A DNA stretch of 39,310 nucleotides, taken from positions 1 to 39,310 of the forward strand of contig WIUZ02000038.1 of assembly GCA_015956445.1 (NCBI GenBank). Reading direction: 5' to 3'. The notes under the pieces were generated by a model. It worked only from the letters and a program-made list of their open reading frames with translations, was not told the DNA's origin and did no database searches. Origin of the DNA: Thelephora terrestris (lineage: Eukaryota; Basidiomycota; Agaricomycetes; Thelephorales; Thelephoraceae). Shown in pieces: positions 38,073 to 39,310 of the stretch (within the stretch, counting starts at the first letter, position 1; every line of letters begins with the position of its first letter). Made by a program: the position numbers and the translations under genes.

Positions 38073-38665
38073 ATCGAGGGATTAGATCGTGTGAGGCACT
38101 GCCTTTAAATCGTGGGCACAAATGGATGGAGCAACGAATAGATGAGATAACGGCACGGAAAATGGGAGGTCTGATCTCGTGGGCGATTAGTTTGGGGTTG
38201 TAAGGGCGTGAGGGGCGTGAGGAGGAGCGTCGAAATCGGTTCAGCGGAGGACTGAAACTGGCAGGAAGATCGCTCACCGCCATTCAATCCCCATTATAAA
38301 TGAAATCCTCGCGAAGGGATGGCGGCTCATCAGACACGTCCAGCCGAGCAAGAACTTGAGACATAGGGGGAAGCCACCGGATAGAGTGTAAGCGTGGCTC
38401 CGGGTAATTTTGACACGCACATCAAACAAATGATAGGTGATTACTATGTAATCTGAACACGAGACAGTGGCACTTTCAGATAAATAGCGTTGTGAGAGTG
38501 CATCATGGAAAGCACGATGAGCGCGTGCTGGCATCGCAGCCGTCATAAATTAGATCCACGTGGTCAACTGATCAAGTCATGCAGGGAAAACTAGCTTAGA
38601 GAAGTAAGAAAACAGCATGTAAGACACACCCCTTGGACAGCACCTGTTCCGTGAAATGACCGGTG
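38073..38665. other. F-box gene upstream region
   Basis: No gene seen in these 590 bases. Minus-strand frames at 38008-38283 and 38274-38546 are short and lack a protein-like pattern. The F-box promoter should be here; ATAAAT-like sequence occurs at about 38295-38302, some 220 bases upstream of the start, but no TATA box can be named with confidence. Confidence 0.3.
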
Positions 38666-39310
38666 TTACAGCCTTGTTTCGTCGTCGTCGTGTTCCAGCT
38701 CCGCCACCTCCCAGGGCACGCCTTCTCCTTCCCAATCATCATAATCATCCCCTGTCCCGCCATGTTCGAGGCCGAACTGGAAATCCTCGGTACCTAAATC
38801 CGCGTCGGCTTCGTGTTCGGTCTCGCCCACGCCCCAGATATGTCCACCACGGGAGGGATCAAACATCCCAATTACTCTCGTGCCATCACGCACCGCACGG
38901 ACGACACGCGCATGCCTCACGTATTCCCCCCTGCCTCCCGCACCGATTGCACCGCCGGCGGTCTCCGAGGGAGCGGCATTAGTGTGAGGTCAAGGATCTT
39001 CCGAAACTCGTCTCGCAGATTAACTACCATATCTCCATCCTGAGGCTGAATTTGAGAGGGGAAAGACGAAGAGTCTGGGTCCGGGCAAGGGATTCGGCGT
39101 TTGATGCCGCTGACGAGGTCTTCGTAATCTCTTCCTCTTGGCCGCGAATATCCTCAGGGCTGCCCCCTTCTCCGCCTAACTTGGAGGTGGCATTTCCACC
39201 TTGGTGGATTTTTACAACGAGGTAGCCACCTTCATCATCGAGGCCTTCATCCTGACTATCATCGCCAGCGAGTGACCAAGTTGGTTTCTGTGCGGAAGCT
39301 TACTTTCCTT
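38666..39310 (-). CDS. C-terminal part of an unidentified acidic protein (5' end off the right edge)
   Basis: The minus strand holds the end of a gene entering from the right. Blocks, in at least two frames: DDSQDEGLDDEGGYLVVKIH, QGGNATSKLGGEGGSPEDI, then MVVNLRDEFRKILDLTLMPL, and finally VRHARVVRAVRDGTRVIGMF, DPSRGGHIWGVGETE, ADADLGTEDFQFGLEHG and WEGEGVPWEVAELEHDDDE, with a stop at 38666-38668. The C-terminus is strongly acidic. An intron probably lies around 39,040-38,920. I do not recognise the family. The plus-strand frame at 38656-38982 is the arginine/histidine-rich shadow of this gene. Confidence 0.5.

Noticed and set aside
38656-38982. 108-codon plus-strand frame rich in Arg, His and Pro
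   Set aside because: Antisense shadow of the acidic C-terminal gene on the minus strand; its composition is the expected mirror of an Asp/Glu-rich sequence.

Overview
This looks like nuclear DNA from a filamentous basidiomycete, most likely an agaricomycete. Short GT-AG introns of about 50-70 bases cut almost every gene. The housekeeping genes are eukaryotic and fungal. Several families are typical of Agaricomycetes: DUF7918, a NACHT-WD40 NLR-like receptor, an F-box/LRR protein and a nucleotidyltransferase-like orphan family. Identifications come from recognising protein families by eye; no database search was run.

Left part (1-18,760). VPS33 runs off the left edge on the minus strand, followed by a poorly resolved stretch and a putative multi-pass membrane protein gene. 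RPN5 (26S proteasome lid) is divergent from that gene and convergent with a DUF7918 gene. Then comes a 6.3-kb Mit1/CHD-type chromatin remodeller (PHD-like fingers, chromodomain, SNF2 ATPase, two C-terminal zinc-finger-like motifs). It shares a 160-bp divergent promoter with EXO5 (Fe-S exonuclease V). DUS2 (tRNA dihydrouridine synthase) and an unidentified gene follow.

Middle (18,761-27,900). An NRAMP metal transporter is followed by a visibly AT-richer block, about 21.5-25.9 kb. The block holds an orphan 241-codon ORF and most of a large NACHT-WD40 gene on the minus strand. This is the clearest accessory region of the window.

Right part (27,891-39,310). LDAH (lipid-droplet hydrolase), a U1A/U2B''-type spliceosomal protein, a conserved but unnamed basidiomycete gene, an unresolved stretch, a nucleotidyltransferase-like gene, a possible small single-pass membrane protein, an F-box/LRR gene and the 3' end of an acidic protein.

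The most important caveat is that many genes, including essential ones, are broken by single-base insertions or deletions, often at homopolymers. Conserved protein sequence carries on in another frame on the far side of each break. This fits uncorrected long-read consensus errors much better than gene decay, so protein ends and lengths here are provisional. The genes do not form one pathway; they are mostly neighbouring housekeeping genes with one immune-receptor-like insertion among them.
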